Assembly (NCBI GenBank): GCA_964409355.1
Contig: CAYPDC010000111.1
Location: 1 to 13,970 of the forward strand
Direction: 5' to 3'
Length of the DNA stretch: 13,970 nt
Source of the DNA: PCC-10605 sp964409355
GTDB lineage: Bacteria > Cyanobacteriota > Cyanobacteriia > Cyanobacteriales > Cyanobacteriaceae
The position numbers and the translations under genes are program-made. Positions within the stretch are counted from its first letter, which is position 1. Every line of letters begins with the position of its first letter. Below the pieces are notes generated by a model. The model saw nothing but the letters and a program-made list of their open reading frames with translations, was not told where the DNA came from and searched no databases. Shown here in pieces: positions 1-5,918 of the stretch.

Positions 1-89
1 AGGTTTATAGCAATTATTTTCTAATAATTTGTCATAACTACTGTAGAAGAGCCTTAAGAATTTCTGAAAAAACACCGAACCTATTATAG

Positions 90-466
90 TTATCTATTGC
101 CAATAAAACACAAACTATCTGTATTGGTAGGGCAAAATTGACGAGCAACCGGATTTCTGTGAAGGTAAACTCTTTCTAATTTTTCTAAATTCCATAAAGA
201 TTTAATTCCTGTCTCGCTGATATTATTATTATTAAGAGAAAGTTCCTCTAATTCCGTTAATTTTGCTAGGGGGGTTAAATCGAATATTTGATTAAAGCCT
301 TAATCATGGCATTAATGGTTTTTTCTATTTCAGGAGAGAGGGATTTTTCTTCACACCATTGATTTAAACTCTTGGTTTCATTTTGGGCATTAACTGCTAT
401 TTCTGGAATAATAAAAGGAGCAGTAATTACACTAAAAATTAATAAACTTTTTTTGATTATAGACAT
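90..466 (-). pseudogene. Broken leucine-rich-repeat (internalin-like) secreted protein gene
   Basis: The intact 5' part (466 down to 275, 63 codons) has a signal peptide: KK at residues 5-6, a hydrophobic stretch to about residue 26, then AVNAQ. A WCEEKSLSPEIEKTI segment follows, which I know as the N-terminal cap of cyanobacterial internalin-like LRR proteins. This frame stops at 275. In another frame, from about 300 down to the TAA at 90-92, the sequence continues as a good LRR tail: NQIFDLTPLAKL, then LEELSLNNNNIS, then a final cap with RNPVARQFCPTNTDSLCF. The total of 377 bases is not a multiple of three. Family members usually carry several LRRs between the two caps and here barely one and a half remain, so a deletion that also shifted the frame is the simplest reading. 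An AAGG Shine-Dalgarno-like sequence lies about 11 bases before the ATG. A sequencing error could explain the frameshift but not the missing repeats. Confidence 0.75.
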
Positions 467-532
467 TATTTAAACCTTGACAAAAATACTTATTATTATT
501 TCTATTTGTTTGTAAATTATCTTATATTAACA

Positions 533-1372
533 TTATTTTTCACTTTTATTTCTCAATTTTTCATCAATTTTGAGGCTATATAATAGTATTAATAAAAAAC
601 TAATGCCCATAATTCCTGCGATCGGATTTTGATCAATGCCTGTCACCCATTGTGGCACTAAGTCATGATATTTTACCATCTGACCCACGTTAATAATATA
701 ATATCCCCAGACTAAACCGCTATGAATACCGATGCTAATTCCTAATAAATTAAGGTGCGATCGCTTCCCTAAGATTAAAATATAGCCTAAAATCACTAAA
801 GCAGGAAAAGTAACACTGGTGCGGATAACTTCCGGTAAGGGTTTTATAAAGTGTAAAAAAGCAAAAATAAAGGCGTTTAAACTAGCAGAAAAAGTCAAGG
901 AAAAATCTCTTTCTAATTCCCATAATAAAAAGCCTCGAAAGAATAATTCTTCTGCTAAACCGATACCTATAGCACTGATAAATCCTTCTGTTAAAAGTTG
1001 AGATAAAGGTAAAGACGGAGATTGAAAACTTACCCAACCGAATAAAGATTCTACCCCAAATAAGAGCCAATTAGAAATGAAACCAATAACTAAACCTTTG
1101 CTTAAAAAGTAAAAGTTAGTACTGGAAAAAACTAAACCATAGCTTTTAAAAATATTCTGTTTATCATAGACAAATTGCCCCCAAAATTTAACTAAAAATA
1201 AGAAAATGACAAATAAAATTGCCATAGTGATAATAGTTGTTAAATTCGGATCTTTTGCCCCCAGAAAATAATAAGTAGTGAGTAAAAAAGGAAGCCAAAC
1301 AAAGAGTAAGGCTAAGACAAAAAATCCTAACCTTACTGCTATGGGATAATTTTTTAAGTCAGATAAACGCAA
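533..1372 (-). CDS. CPBP family intramembrane glutamic protease (CAAX/Abi type)
   Basis: This is a 279-residue multi-pass membrane protein with hydrophobic segments at about 15-35, 44-62, 88-110, 130-145, 160-175, 188-202, 208-226 and 252-267. It carries the CPBP (Abi) signatures: EELFFRG with paired Glu 141-142 and Arg146, FAFLH with His174, and GIHSGLVWGY with His217. In this family these residues form the intramembrane active site. The bacterial substrates are mostly unknown, with proposed roles in membrane protein or peptide processing. The start is a TTG codon (1370-1372) with no clear ribosome binding site, so the exact N-terminus is uncertain. It lies 46 bases downstream of clpS on the same strand and may be co-transcribed with it, pairing two proteolysis functions. 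Family assignment is firm; the substrate is unknown. Confidence 0.88.
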   Translation of the reverse strand: MRLSDLKNYPIAVRLGFFVLALLFVWLPFLLTTYYFLGAKDPNLTTIITMAILFVIFLFLVKFWGQFVYDKQNIFKSYGLVFSSTNFYFLSKGLVIGFISNWLLFGVESLFGWVSFQSPSLPLSQLLTEGFISAIGIGLAEELFFRGFLLWELERDFSLTFSASLNAFIFAFLHFIKPLPEVIRTSVTFPALVILGYILILGKRSHLNLLGISIGIHSGLVWGYYIINVGQMVKYHDLVPQWVTGIDQNPIAGIMGISFLLILLYSLKIDEKLRNKSEK

Positions 1373-1418
1373 AATTATGACAATTAATAATTAATATAAA
1401 TAAAGTAGTAATAATATA

Positions 1419-1709
1419 TCATTCCGCAGGTTCGATCGTGCTAGTCAAACCCTTACTTTTCAAACTTTCACAATAAAACTCAGCGTGTTCCAAAGCACAA
1501 ACCGTAACTAAACCGACACCAGTAGTATGGGCTTCCATCATCACGCTAACCGCTTGAGGTTCATTTATACCAACGGTTTCCATTAATGTTTCTACCACAT
1601 ACTCCATTGTATTAAAACTATCATTATGCAATAAAACACGATAGCCGGGGTGATGTTTCTTTTGATTATCGGCTTTAGTAGCTGGTTTTTGAATAACTTG
1701 AGTTGCCAT
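1419..1709 (-). CDS. clpS: ClpS, N-degron adaptor of the Clp protease
   Basis: This 96-residue cytoplasmic adaptor delivers proteins with destabilising N-terminal residues to the Hsp100 chaperone of the Clp protease (ClpC with ClpP/ClpR in cyanobacteria). The first 20 residues are a polar, flexible tail. The ClpS core starts at GYRVLLHND. Asn29 and Asp30 correspond to the alpha-amino-binding pair of E. coli ClpS. Ser31 replaces the second Asp, Met35 (NTMEYV) occupies the pocket-gate position, and His61 (MMEAHTTG) is the conserved His. Length is normal for the family. GGAGG lies about 13 bases before the ATG, and ATTATA at 1766-1771 (TATAAT on the minus strand) could be its -10 box. Cyanobacteria often have two ClpS paralogues; I did not try to decide which this is. 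Confidence 0.94.
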   Translation of the reverse strand: MATQVIQKPATKADNQKKHHPGYRVLLHNDSFNTMEYVVETLMETVGINEPQAVSVMMEAHTTGVGLVTVCALEHAEFYCESLKSKGLTSTIEPAE

Positions 1710-2031
1710 AGAAATTGATAACCTCCATCTATTCTTTGTTGATCTTTGATTCTATTCCTTTAATGATTATAACTCCTATGGTAAAAATAACTTTTGATCG
1801 CTTCAATGAGAGGCATCCCCATTTTGCAAAAAGACTAAAAATGAGGATAATGGAAAGGTAAATATTTAGAGGAAAAGTAATGACACCATTAGGAAATATA
1901 GAATTAGAAAAAATTAGGATAATTAGTTTAGGATAACGAATATCTGCTCTAGTTCAAAATTAGTGGGAATAGCCGAAAAGAAGGCTTCTGATCCCCATTG
2001 ACATAAAAAATTACCATTACTATTAATAAAT
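1710..2031. other. Intergenic region with a possible gene remnant
   Basis: This stretch lies between divergent clpS and the toxin-antitoxin pair. It holds the clpS 5' region. It also holds a good Shine-Dalgarno (AGAGGAAA, 1868-1875) followed by an 18-codon frame, ATG at 1880 to TAA at 1936 (plus strand, starting MTPLGNIELEK). A second short open stretch starting SKLVGIAEKK ends at about 1999. These could be two pieces of a decayed gene or a small leader peptide. I recognise neither. The right end is the antitoxin promoter. Confidence 0.3.
1998..2026 (+). promoter_or_regulatory. Sigma-70 type promoter of the toxin-antitoxin operon
   Basis: A perfect -35 hexamer TTGACA (1998-2003) is followed after exactly 17 bases by TATTAA (2021-2026). 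Transcription would start around 2032-2033, which is the antitoxin ATG itself. No Shine-Dalgarno precedes that ATG, so the mRNA is probably leaderless. Confidence 0.65.
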
Positions 2032-2274
2032 ATGAAAAATATTAAATTAGCTGAGTTAAAAAAGGAAGCGTTGTTAACCCAAATAGAACCTATTTCTATT
2101 GAGCATAATGGAAAATTAGTGGGTTATTACTATCCCGTTATTGATCATGAAAAAGTGAGATTAGCGAAAGAAGAATTAGATACTGTTATGGAAAAAGTAT
2201 TAGCTGAAACAGGTATGACGGAAGATGAGTATATATCAATGTTTATGAGTATAAAAGAGGAATCATGCGTTTAG
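2032..2274 (+). CDS. Putative antitoxin of a PIN-toxin pair (Phd/YefM-like)
   Basis: This 80-residue protein precedes the PIN toxin gene and overlaps it by 10 bases, the usual order and coupling of type II toxin-antitoxin operons. The N-terminus (MKNIKLAELKKEAL, then PISIEHNGKLVGYYYPV at about 20-36) has the shape of Phd/YefM-like antitoxins: a short helix, then a beta hairpin containing a G-x-xVGYYYPV element. The acidic helical C-terminus (EELDTVMEKVLAETGMTEDEY) would wrap the toxin. By family analogy it should neutralise the PIN nuclease and repress its own promoter, which starts at or beside its ATG. There is no Shine-Dalgarno. Placement as the antitoxin is firm from context; the family name is less sure. 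Confidence 0.75.
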   Translation: MKNIKLAELKKEALLTQIEPISIEHNGKLVGYYYPVIDHEKVRLAKEELDTVMEKVLAETGMTEDEYISMFMSIKEESCV

Positions 2275-2696
2275 TGGTTGATACAAATATCTTAGTCTCT
2301 GAGCTTCTGAGAAAACGAGGAAGAGATTTGATTAGTTTAGATTTGCTAAACTTGTTTTTAGCCGAAAAGATGAGAAATGAAGTTGAATACGAGTTAAAAA
2401 AGCGAATTAAATTTATAGTAAATAGAACTGATTTAACGGAAAAATTGGGTCAATTACATTTAGAAACCGCTTTGATTTTAATTGATCAAAAAATAACGAC
2501 GATTCCTTTATCTTATTATCAATCTTTTGAAAAAGAAGCTAGAAAACGTATTCCTAGAGATCCCGATGATTGGGAGACAGTTGCTTTGTCTTTAGCGTTA
2601 CCAGCTTCAATTTGGACGGAAGATTATGATTTTTTTAGGTGTGGATGTCCAACTTGGACAACTCAAACTTTATTGCTTCAAAATATTTCTTTTTAA
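2265..2696 (+). CDS. PIN-domain ribonuclease toxin
   Basis: The 143 residues form one PIN domain, the fold of Mg2+-dependent RNases that includes VapC toxins. The visible acidic residues of the active site are Asp6 (VVDTNIL), a Glu in NEVEYEL (Glu39, 41 or 43), Asp99/Asp101/Asp102 (RDPDDWETVALSL) and Asp120 (IWTEDYDFF). The C-terminus with CGCPTWTT is typical of a PIN subfamily widespread in cyanobacteria. The ATG lies inside the antitoxin gene, 10 bases before its end, and GAGG sits 5 bases upstream, so translation is probably coupled. All catalytic positions are present, so the toxin looks functional. The RNA target cannot be read from sequence. Confidence 0.87.
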   Translation: MRLVVDTNILVSELLRKRGRDLISLDLLNLFLAEKMRNEVEYELKKRIKFIVNRTDLTEKLGQLHLETALILIDQKITTIPLSYYQSFEKEARKRIPRDPDDWETVALSLALPASIWTEDYDFFRCGCPTWTTQTLLLQNISF

Positions 2697-2711
2697 AGTC
2701 AGAGAGTCTAA

Positions 2712-3221
2712 TTAAGCTAAGACAAAATCCACTTCTTTTGTGCCTGAAGTTTCACCTTCTCCTGATTGTAATTTTTGCCCATTGACTTCAACAGCAAAGG
2801 GAGTATTTCCCATTTTTAAATTGTAGTCTGTAACAGAATCGGTATAGCCGACACTAGCAATCATCTGTCTTCCACTGTCAGTATATTGGAAAACGAGCAT
2901 TTGATTTTTGGATTTTTCTTGATCATAAGCCCAAATTACCATATACTGTTTATCTTGGTATTCAAACACTTTAGGGGTGCGATCGGGCTTGTACCGTCCC
3001 ACATTGCCAAAGGTTTTATCAAGAAACTCTTGTACGGATTGAGGCTCGACAACAGCAAAGGCAACTTCTTCTTCAGGATTGGAAATTTCTGCATCGTCGG
3101 GTACTTCGGGTAATGCTTCTTGTTGTTTTTTATTTTGGAAGTAATCAACAGTTTTTTTTACTCCCACAGCACCAACGGCGACAATTCCTGCACCAATCAG
3201 GATGTTGCGTAATTTACTCAT
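2712..3221 (-). CDS. Hypothetical membrane-anchored protein, cyanobacterial type
   Basis: This is a 169-residue protein that I cannot assign to a named family. Residues 7-23 (a run of I, G, A and V) form one transmembrane or signal-anchor helix after a short basic start (MSKLR). Next come a basic KKTVDYFQNKKQ and an acidic linker (EVPDDAEISNPEEE, about 39-52). The remaining 110 residues have alternating hydrophobic positions and look like a small beta-rich soluble domain (KVFEYQDKQYMVIWAYD, QMLVFQYTDSG, MIASVGYTDS). It is convergent with the PIN toxin (15-base gap) and divergent from the RRM gene. No ribosome binding site is obvious, but the position of the hydrophobic helix supports this start. 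Function unknown. Confidence 0.7.
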   Translation of the reverse strand: MSKLRNILIGAGIVAVGAVGVKKTVDYFQNKKQQEALPEVPDDAEISNPEEEVAFAVVEPQSVQEFLDKTFGNVGRYKPDRTPKVFEYQDKQYMVIWAYDQEKSKNQMLVFQYTDSGRQMIASVGYTDSVTDYNLKMGNTPFAVEVNGQKLQSGEGETSGTKEVDFVLA

Positions 3222-3314
3222 GATTTTGATTCAATTTATTGGGTGAACTTAATTTCCATATTAATCATAAAACAAGTTATCTTTTCAGGATCATGAGCAA
3301 TTTTTTTTAATTTT

Positions 3315-3344
3315 TTGTTCCAATAGAAAAAAAAGTGTTATAAT
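3315..3344 (+). promoter_or_regulatory. Promoter of the RNA-binding protein gene, with long 5' leader
   Basis: A perfect -10 box TATAAT (3339-3344) lies 18 bases after TTGTTC (3315-3320). The predicted start near 3351 gives an untranslated leader of about 125 bases before the ATG at 3478. Long 5' leaders are known for cold-induced rbp genes of cyanobacteria, where they take part in cold-dependent control. That this applies here is inference. Confidence 0.65.
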
Positions 3345-3477
3345 GAGACTTGAGAATAAAGATTGAGTGACAGCGTTTGTTTTTAGTATTGATAGAATCG
3401 ACTATTAAAGTATTGCAGACAAATTTCCCAGATCTTCGCTCTCTACAAAGTTCAATTAGAATAGAATCATTCAAGTT

Positions 3478-3777
3478 ATGTCAATATATGTAGGAAATCT
3501 CCCCTACGAGGTTACATCGGAAGATCTGATGGAAGTTTTCGCAGAGTATGGAACTGTTAGCCGAGTTCATATTCCCACAGACCGTGAAACCGGTCGTATG
3601 AGAGGCTTCGCTTTTGTAGAAATGGAGAACGACAATCAAGAAGAAAGCGCGATCGATGCTCTCGATGGTGCAGAATGGATGAAGCGTGAACTCCGAGTTA
3701 ATAAAGCTAAACCCCGTGAAAAAAGAGATTCCTTCAATCGTGGTCAAAGAAAAGAGCGTTTTTCCCAACGCTTTTAA
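3478..3777 (+). CDS. RRM-type RNA-binding protein (cyanobacterial Rbp family)
   Basis: These 99 residues hold a single RNA recognition motif. RNP2 is IYVGNL (3-8), RNP1 is RGFAFVEM (42-49), and the aromatic residues that stack on RNA bases (Tyr4, Phe44, Phe46) are all present. The C-terminal 20-odd residues are basic and Arg/Lys-rich (REKRDSFNRGQRKERF). They lack the Gly-rich tail of the cold-inducible Rbp class, so this is closer to the short-tailed, Rbp3-like class. These proteins bind mRNA and have been linked to cold acclimation and, for some members, to mRNA localisation near thylakoids. No Shine-Dalgarno precedes the ATG. A 58-codon gene follows 126 bases downstream on the same strand. 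Confidence 0.92.
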   Translation: MSIYVGNLPYEVTSEDLMEVFAEYGTVSRVHIPTDRETGRMRGFAFVEMENDNQEESAIDALDGAEWMKRELRVNKAKPREKRDSFNRGQRKERFSQRF

Positions 3778-3903
3778 TCTAATTGTTTGAACAAATCAGA
3801 CAATCATTTAAAAATAATTTTTCCGTGCTTTCGATTACTGAGGTGAGTTTATCTCTTACTTGTTGGTATTCGGAAGCATTGTTCATTTATATATGAGGTA
3901 ATA

Positions 3904-4080
3904 ATGTCCAAACGTCGTAATCCGAAAAAAGAAAAAGCAGAACGTAATAGAGCTTATGCCCGTCAGTTTCGGAAGAAATTTTCTCGCTATTCTTCTCGTA
4001 ATAAGGGATTTAATCGTAATAACAATTCCAAATCTGATGATCAAGATTCTACGGGAACAAGATCTGATTCTCAAGATTAA
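3904..4080 (+). CDS. Small basic protein downstream of the RRM gene
   Basis: An ATG with a good ribosome binding site (GAGG about 5 bases upstream, at 3894-3897) opens a 58-codon frame ending in TAA at 4078-4080. The N-terminal 38 residues are very basic (MSKRRNPKKEKAERNRAYAR, then QFRKKFSR). The last 16 are acidic and polar (KSDDQDSTGTRSDSQD). The composition suggests an RNA- or ribosome-associated protein. In several cyanobacteria an rbp gene is followed by rpsU, encoding a small basic ribosomal protein. This sequence is not S21, but it sits in the same slot. I know no function for it. The opposite strand is also open here, but the ribosome binding site and residue composition favour the plus strand. 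Confidence 0.7.
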   Translation: MSKRRNPKKEKAERNRAYARQFRKKFSRYSSRNKGFNRNNNSKSDDQDSTGTRSDSQD

Positions 4081-4083
4081 TAG

Positions 4084-4199
4084 GAGTCATTCTTAATATT
4101 GATTTTATTTTTAGTTCTTGGAGATGTCTATTATTTTTATGGATGACTCTTAGGAATTAGGAATTAGGAATTAGGAAACTCCTTACTCCTTACTCCTAA
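4084..4199. repeat. Heptad tandem repeat forming an imperfect palindrome, between convergent genes
   Basis: At 4151-4178 four heptads TAGGAAT (the last is TAGGAAA) are followed at 4179-4199 by three heptads CTCCTTA (the last is CTCCTAA). The two halves are roughly reverse complements, so the block can fold into a hairpin with a period of 7. An outer inverted repeat, GAGTCAT (4084-4090) and ATGACTC (4143-4149), lies just before it. Short heptad repeats of this kind are scattered in cyanobacterial genomes. Here it fills the gap between the end of the small basic gene and the end of argG, so it may act as a bidirectional terminator. Confidence 0.75.
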
Positions 4200-4205
4200 T
4201 CTGTG

Positions 4206-5411
4206 TTAAAGTCGAGTTTTTTCTGCCCAAACACGGGAAGATAATCCCCAGATATAGATAAATCCTTCGGCGGCTTTATGATCAAATTTGTCGTCACTAC
4301 TATAGGTGGACAAATCAGAACTATAAAGAGAATAATCGGATTTTCTGCCGACAATGGTAGCATTACCTTTAAAGAATCTGACTCTGATGACACCGCTTAC
4401 TCTTTCTTGAGTTTGATCAATAAACGCATCTAAAGCAGTTTTAAGAGGACTATACCATAAACCTTCATAAACTAAACGGGTGTACATCAAGTCAACCTGT
4501 GAGCGTTTGTAATGGGTGACATCGCTAGTTAAAGTTAGGCTTTCTAAATCTTCATGAGCTTTAATTAAGACTAATAAAGCTGGTGCTTCATAAATTTCTC
4601 TTGATTTAATGCCCACAACTCTATTTTCGATCATGTCTAGTCTTCCTACCCCATGATTCCCTGCAATTTCATTTAATTTGGTGATTAAAGCCACAGGAGA
4701 TAAGCCTTCTCCATCTAACGCTACAGGAATCCCCTTTTCAAAAGTAATTTCTACATATTCGGGCTCATTAGGAGCATCCATGATAGATTTAGTTAAAGCA
4801 TAGATTTCCTCTGGAGGTTCAGTCATAGGATCTTCTAAAGGTCCTGCTTCTATACTACGTCCTAATAAGTTGCGATCGATGCTATAGGGGGAAGATTTTT
4901 TGACGGGAGATTCAATCCCGAATTTTTCGCCGTAGGCAATGGTTTCTTCTCGACTCATACCCCATTCTCTAGCAGGGGCAAGAATTTTCAAGTTAGGATT
5001 TAAAGCAGTAATACCTAGATCAAATCTTACCTGATCATTTCCTTTTCCTGTGCAACCGTGGGCAACGGCATCCGCACCGTATTTTTCAGCCGCTTCCACT
5101 AATAATTTAGCAATTAAAGGACGAGCTAAAGCAGTAGAAAGGGGATAACGATTTTCATACAACGCATTAGCTTTAATGGCACGGAAGGCATAATCAGTAA
5201 CAAATTCCTCTGTTGCATTTTCTACCAAAGACTCCACAGCACCACACTTGATGGCTTTTGCTTGAATTGGTGCTAATTCTTCTCCCTGCCCTAAATCCGC
5301 AGCTAGGGTTATAACTTCTTTTACCCCCCATTCATTCATGAGATAAGGAATACAAACGGAGGTGTCAACTCCTCCAGAATAAGCTAAAACTACTTTATTG
5401 GCACGACTCAT
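4206..5411 (-). CDS. argG: Argininosuccinate synthase
   Basis: This 401-residue cytoplasmic enzyme joins citrulline and aspartate using ATP, giving argininosuccinate, the penultimate step of arginine synthesis. The ATP pyrophosphatase loop is AYSGGVDTS (10-18). The second family signature, GCTGKGNDQVRF, is at 119-130. The remaining blocks (SPYSIDRNLLGRSIEAG and the C-terminal SLYSSDLSTYSSDDKFDH) are typical. The frame stays open a further 54 codons upstream, but that extension crosses a C-rich repeat and has no family similarity. The MSRANKVVLAYSGG start at 5411 gives the normal length. An AGG with loose spacing lies 13 bases before the ATG. It is transcribed alone, away from tRNA-Asp. Confidence 0.97.
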   Translation of the reverse strand: MSRANKVVLAYSGGVDTSVCIPYLMNEWGVKEVITLAADLGQGEELAPIQAKAIKCGAVESLVENATEEFVTDYAFRAIKANALYENRYPLSTALARPLIAKLLVEAAEKYGADAVAHGCTGKGNDQVRFDLGITALNPNLKILAPAREWGMSREETIAYGEKFGIESPVKKSSPYSIDRNLLGRSIEAGPLEDPMTEPPEEIYALTKSIMDAPNEPEYVEITFEKGIPVALDGEGLSPVALITKLNEIAGNHGVGRLDMIENRVVGIKSREIYEAPALLVLIKAHEDLESLTLTSDVTHYKRSQVDLMYTRLVYEGLWYSPLKTALDAFIDQTQERVSGVIRVRFFKGNATIVGRKSDYSLYSSDLSTYSSDDKFDHKAAEGFIYIWGLSSRVWAEKTRL

Positions 5412-5473
5412 ATAATTTATATTACCTAATAATAGGACTAAGGTGATTTCTAATAATAAATATACCTGCATGA

Positions 5474-5504
5474 TCCCCCCCAACCCCCCAAAACACAAAG
5501 GGGG
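5474..5504. repeat. C-run/G-run hairpin repeat upstream of argG
   Basis: A run of seven C (5474-5480 region), AA, then CCCCCC (5484-5489), AAAACACAAA and GGGGG (5500-5504) can form a hairpin with a 5-bp G/C stem. Dispersed repeats of this C-rich/G-rich form are frequent in cyanobacterial genomes. It lies in the argG 5' region and, read on the minus strand, would fall in the argG leader if the promoter is upstream of 5505. A weak candidate promoter is TTGGGG/TACAAT at 5584 to 5555 on the minus strand. Confidence 0.45.
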
Positions 5505-5635
5505 AATTATAAGGAAGATTGGTAAATTCTTTCTTGGAAACCGCCTAAGTGCATATTGTACCAATAAGAGCATCCCAACCCCAATTACAAGTCAAGATTT
5601 GTCTATTTTTGCCCCAAAAAATTTTGGGTATCAAC

Positions 5636-5664
5636 TTGACTTTTTTTTTTTTCTCCGTTATCAT
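5636..5664 (+). promoter_or_regulatory. Promoter of tRNA-Asp
   Basis: TTGACT (5636-5641) and TATCAT (5659-5664) are separated by 17 bases, a spacer that consists mostly of T. Transcription would start near 5671, about 12 bases before the tRNA. The -35 box lies in an inverted repeat: AAGTCAAG (5589-5596) with CTTGACTT (5635-5642). This encloses a second palindrome, CCCAAAA/TTTTGGG. Confidence 0.65.
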
Positions 5665-5682
5665 TGAATATGTCAATCAAAT

Positions 5683-5756
5683 GGGACTGTAGCTCAGTTG
5701 GTTAGAGTACCTGCCTGTCACGCAGGGTGTCGCGGGTTCGAGTCCCGTCAGTCCCG
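5683..5756 (+). tRNA. tRNA-Asp (anticodon GTC)
   Basis: The 74 bases fold as a standard cloverleaf. Acceptor GGGACTG pairs with CAGTCCC. The D arm is GCTC/GAGT with one G-T wobble. The anticodon stem is CCTGC/GCAGG with loop CTGTCAC, so the anticodon is GTC. The T arm is GCGGG/CCCGT around TTCGAGT, again with a wobble. The discriminator base is G and CCA is not encoded. The 3' part (5739-5755) is matched by the candidate transposon homing guide at 5877-5893. Confidence 0.97.
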
Positions 5757-5780
5757 TGTTTTCAGATTTCCATTATTTAC

Positions 5781-5918
5781 TGTCTTGTACAGTAACAAAT
5801 TATTTGTCATCGGTAACAGATTAGTGTAGTCTTGACAAATTAGATGACGTGATAACAAATTAGTGTCATCTAATGAGGAACTGACTGGACTCGCTTTCAA
5901 TTCTCATGGAGAATTCTC
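5781..5918 (+). mobile_element. Left end of a type V-K CRISPR-associated transposon (Tn7-like), probably a relic
   Basis: At 5786 an end sequence begins TGTACAGTAACAAATTATTT. It resembles, as I remember it, the left end of the Scytonema hofmanni type V-K element (TGTACAGTGACAAATTATCT), and the similarity continues for about 40 bases. Four copies of a T(A/G)ACA(A/G)ATTA box start at 5793, 5814, 5833 and 5853, spacings of 21, 19 and 20 bp, as expected for TnsB binding sites. TGTCT at 5781-5785 would be the left copy of the 5-bp target duplication. The end lies 29 bases after tRNA-Asp, the kind of target these elements use. Inside it, on the minus strand, is a repeat-like hairpin and a guide matching the tRNA. 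No tnsB, tnsC, tniQ or cas12k gene and no second end was seen up to 13970. Confidence 0.8.
5877..5915 (-). ncRNA. Candidate delocalised homing crRNA of the V-K transposon
   Basis: Read on the minus strand, a hairpin AATTCTC-CAT-GAGAATT (5915 to 5899) runs into TTGAAAG (5900 to 5894), the 3' end typical of V-K CRISPR repeats. A 17-base spacer follows, CGAGTCCAGTCAGTTCC (5893 to 5877). It matches tRNA-Asp 5739-5755 (CGAGTCCCGTCAGTCCC) at 15 of 17 positions, and the match begins at the first base after GAAAG. The target is preceded by GTT (5736-5738), which fits the GTN PAM of these systems. The mismatches are at spacer positions 8 and 15; the second would be a tolerated G-U pair. A separate, degenerate repeat with a short tRNA-matching spacer near the left end is how V-K elements are known to home. 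Transcription and tracrRNA pairing are untested. Confidence 0.75.

Noticed and set aside
21..50. A second transposon end at the window start, since AATAATTTGT and TACTGTAGAAGA resemble the reverse complement of the end at 5786.
   Set aside because: The two pieces are separated by 6 extra bases and no further TnsB-like boxes follow to the left within the window. It is probably chance in AT-rich DNA.
3883..4074. A minus-strand frame opposite the 58-residue gene.
   Set aside because: It lacks a ribosome binding site, and the plus-strand frame has a good one and a coherent basic/acidic composition.
5412..5573. A 54-codon N-terminal extension of argG.
   Set aside because: It crosses a C-rich repeat, has no similarity to the family and would make the enzyme abnormally long. 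The start at 5411 gives the standard length.
5491..5667. A plus-strand reading frame across the argG 5' region.
   Set aside because: It runs through the C/G hairpin, an inverted repeat and the T tract of the tRNA promoter, and has no ribosome binding site or recognisable protein.
5739..5893. The tRNA match at 5877-5893 as a simple duplicated tRNA fragment.
   Set aside because: It is inverted and only 17 bases long. It begins exactly after a repeat-like TTGAAAG and lies inside a transposon end, which a tRNA fragment would not explain.
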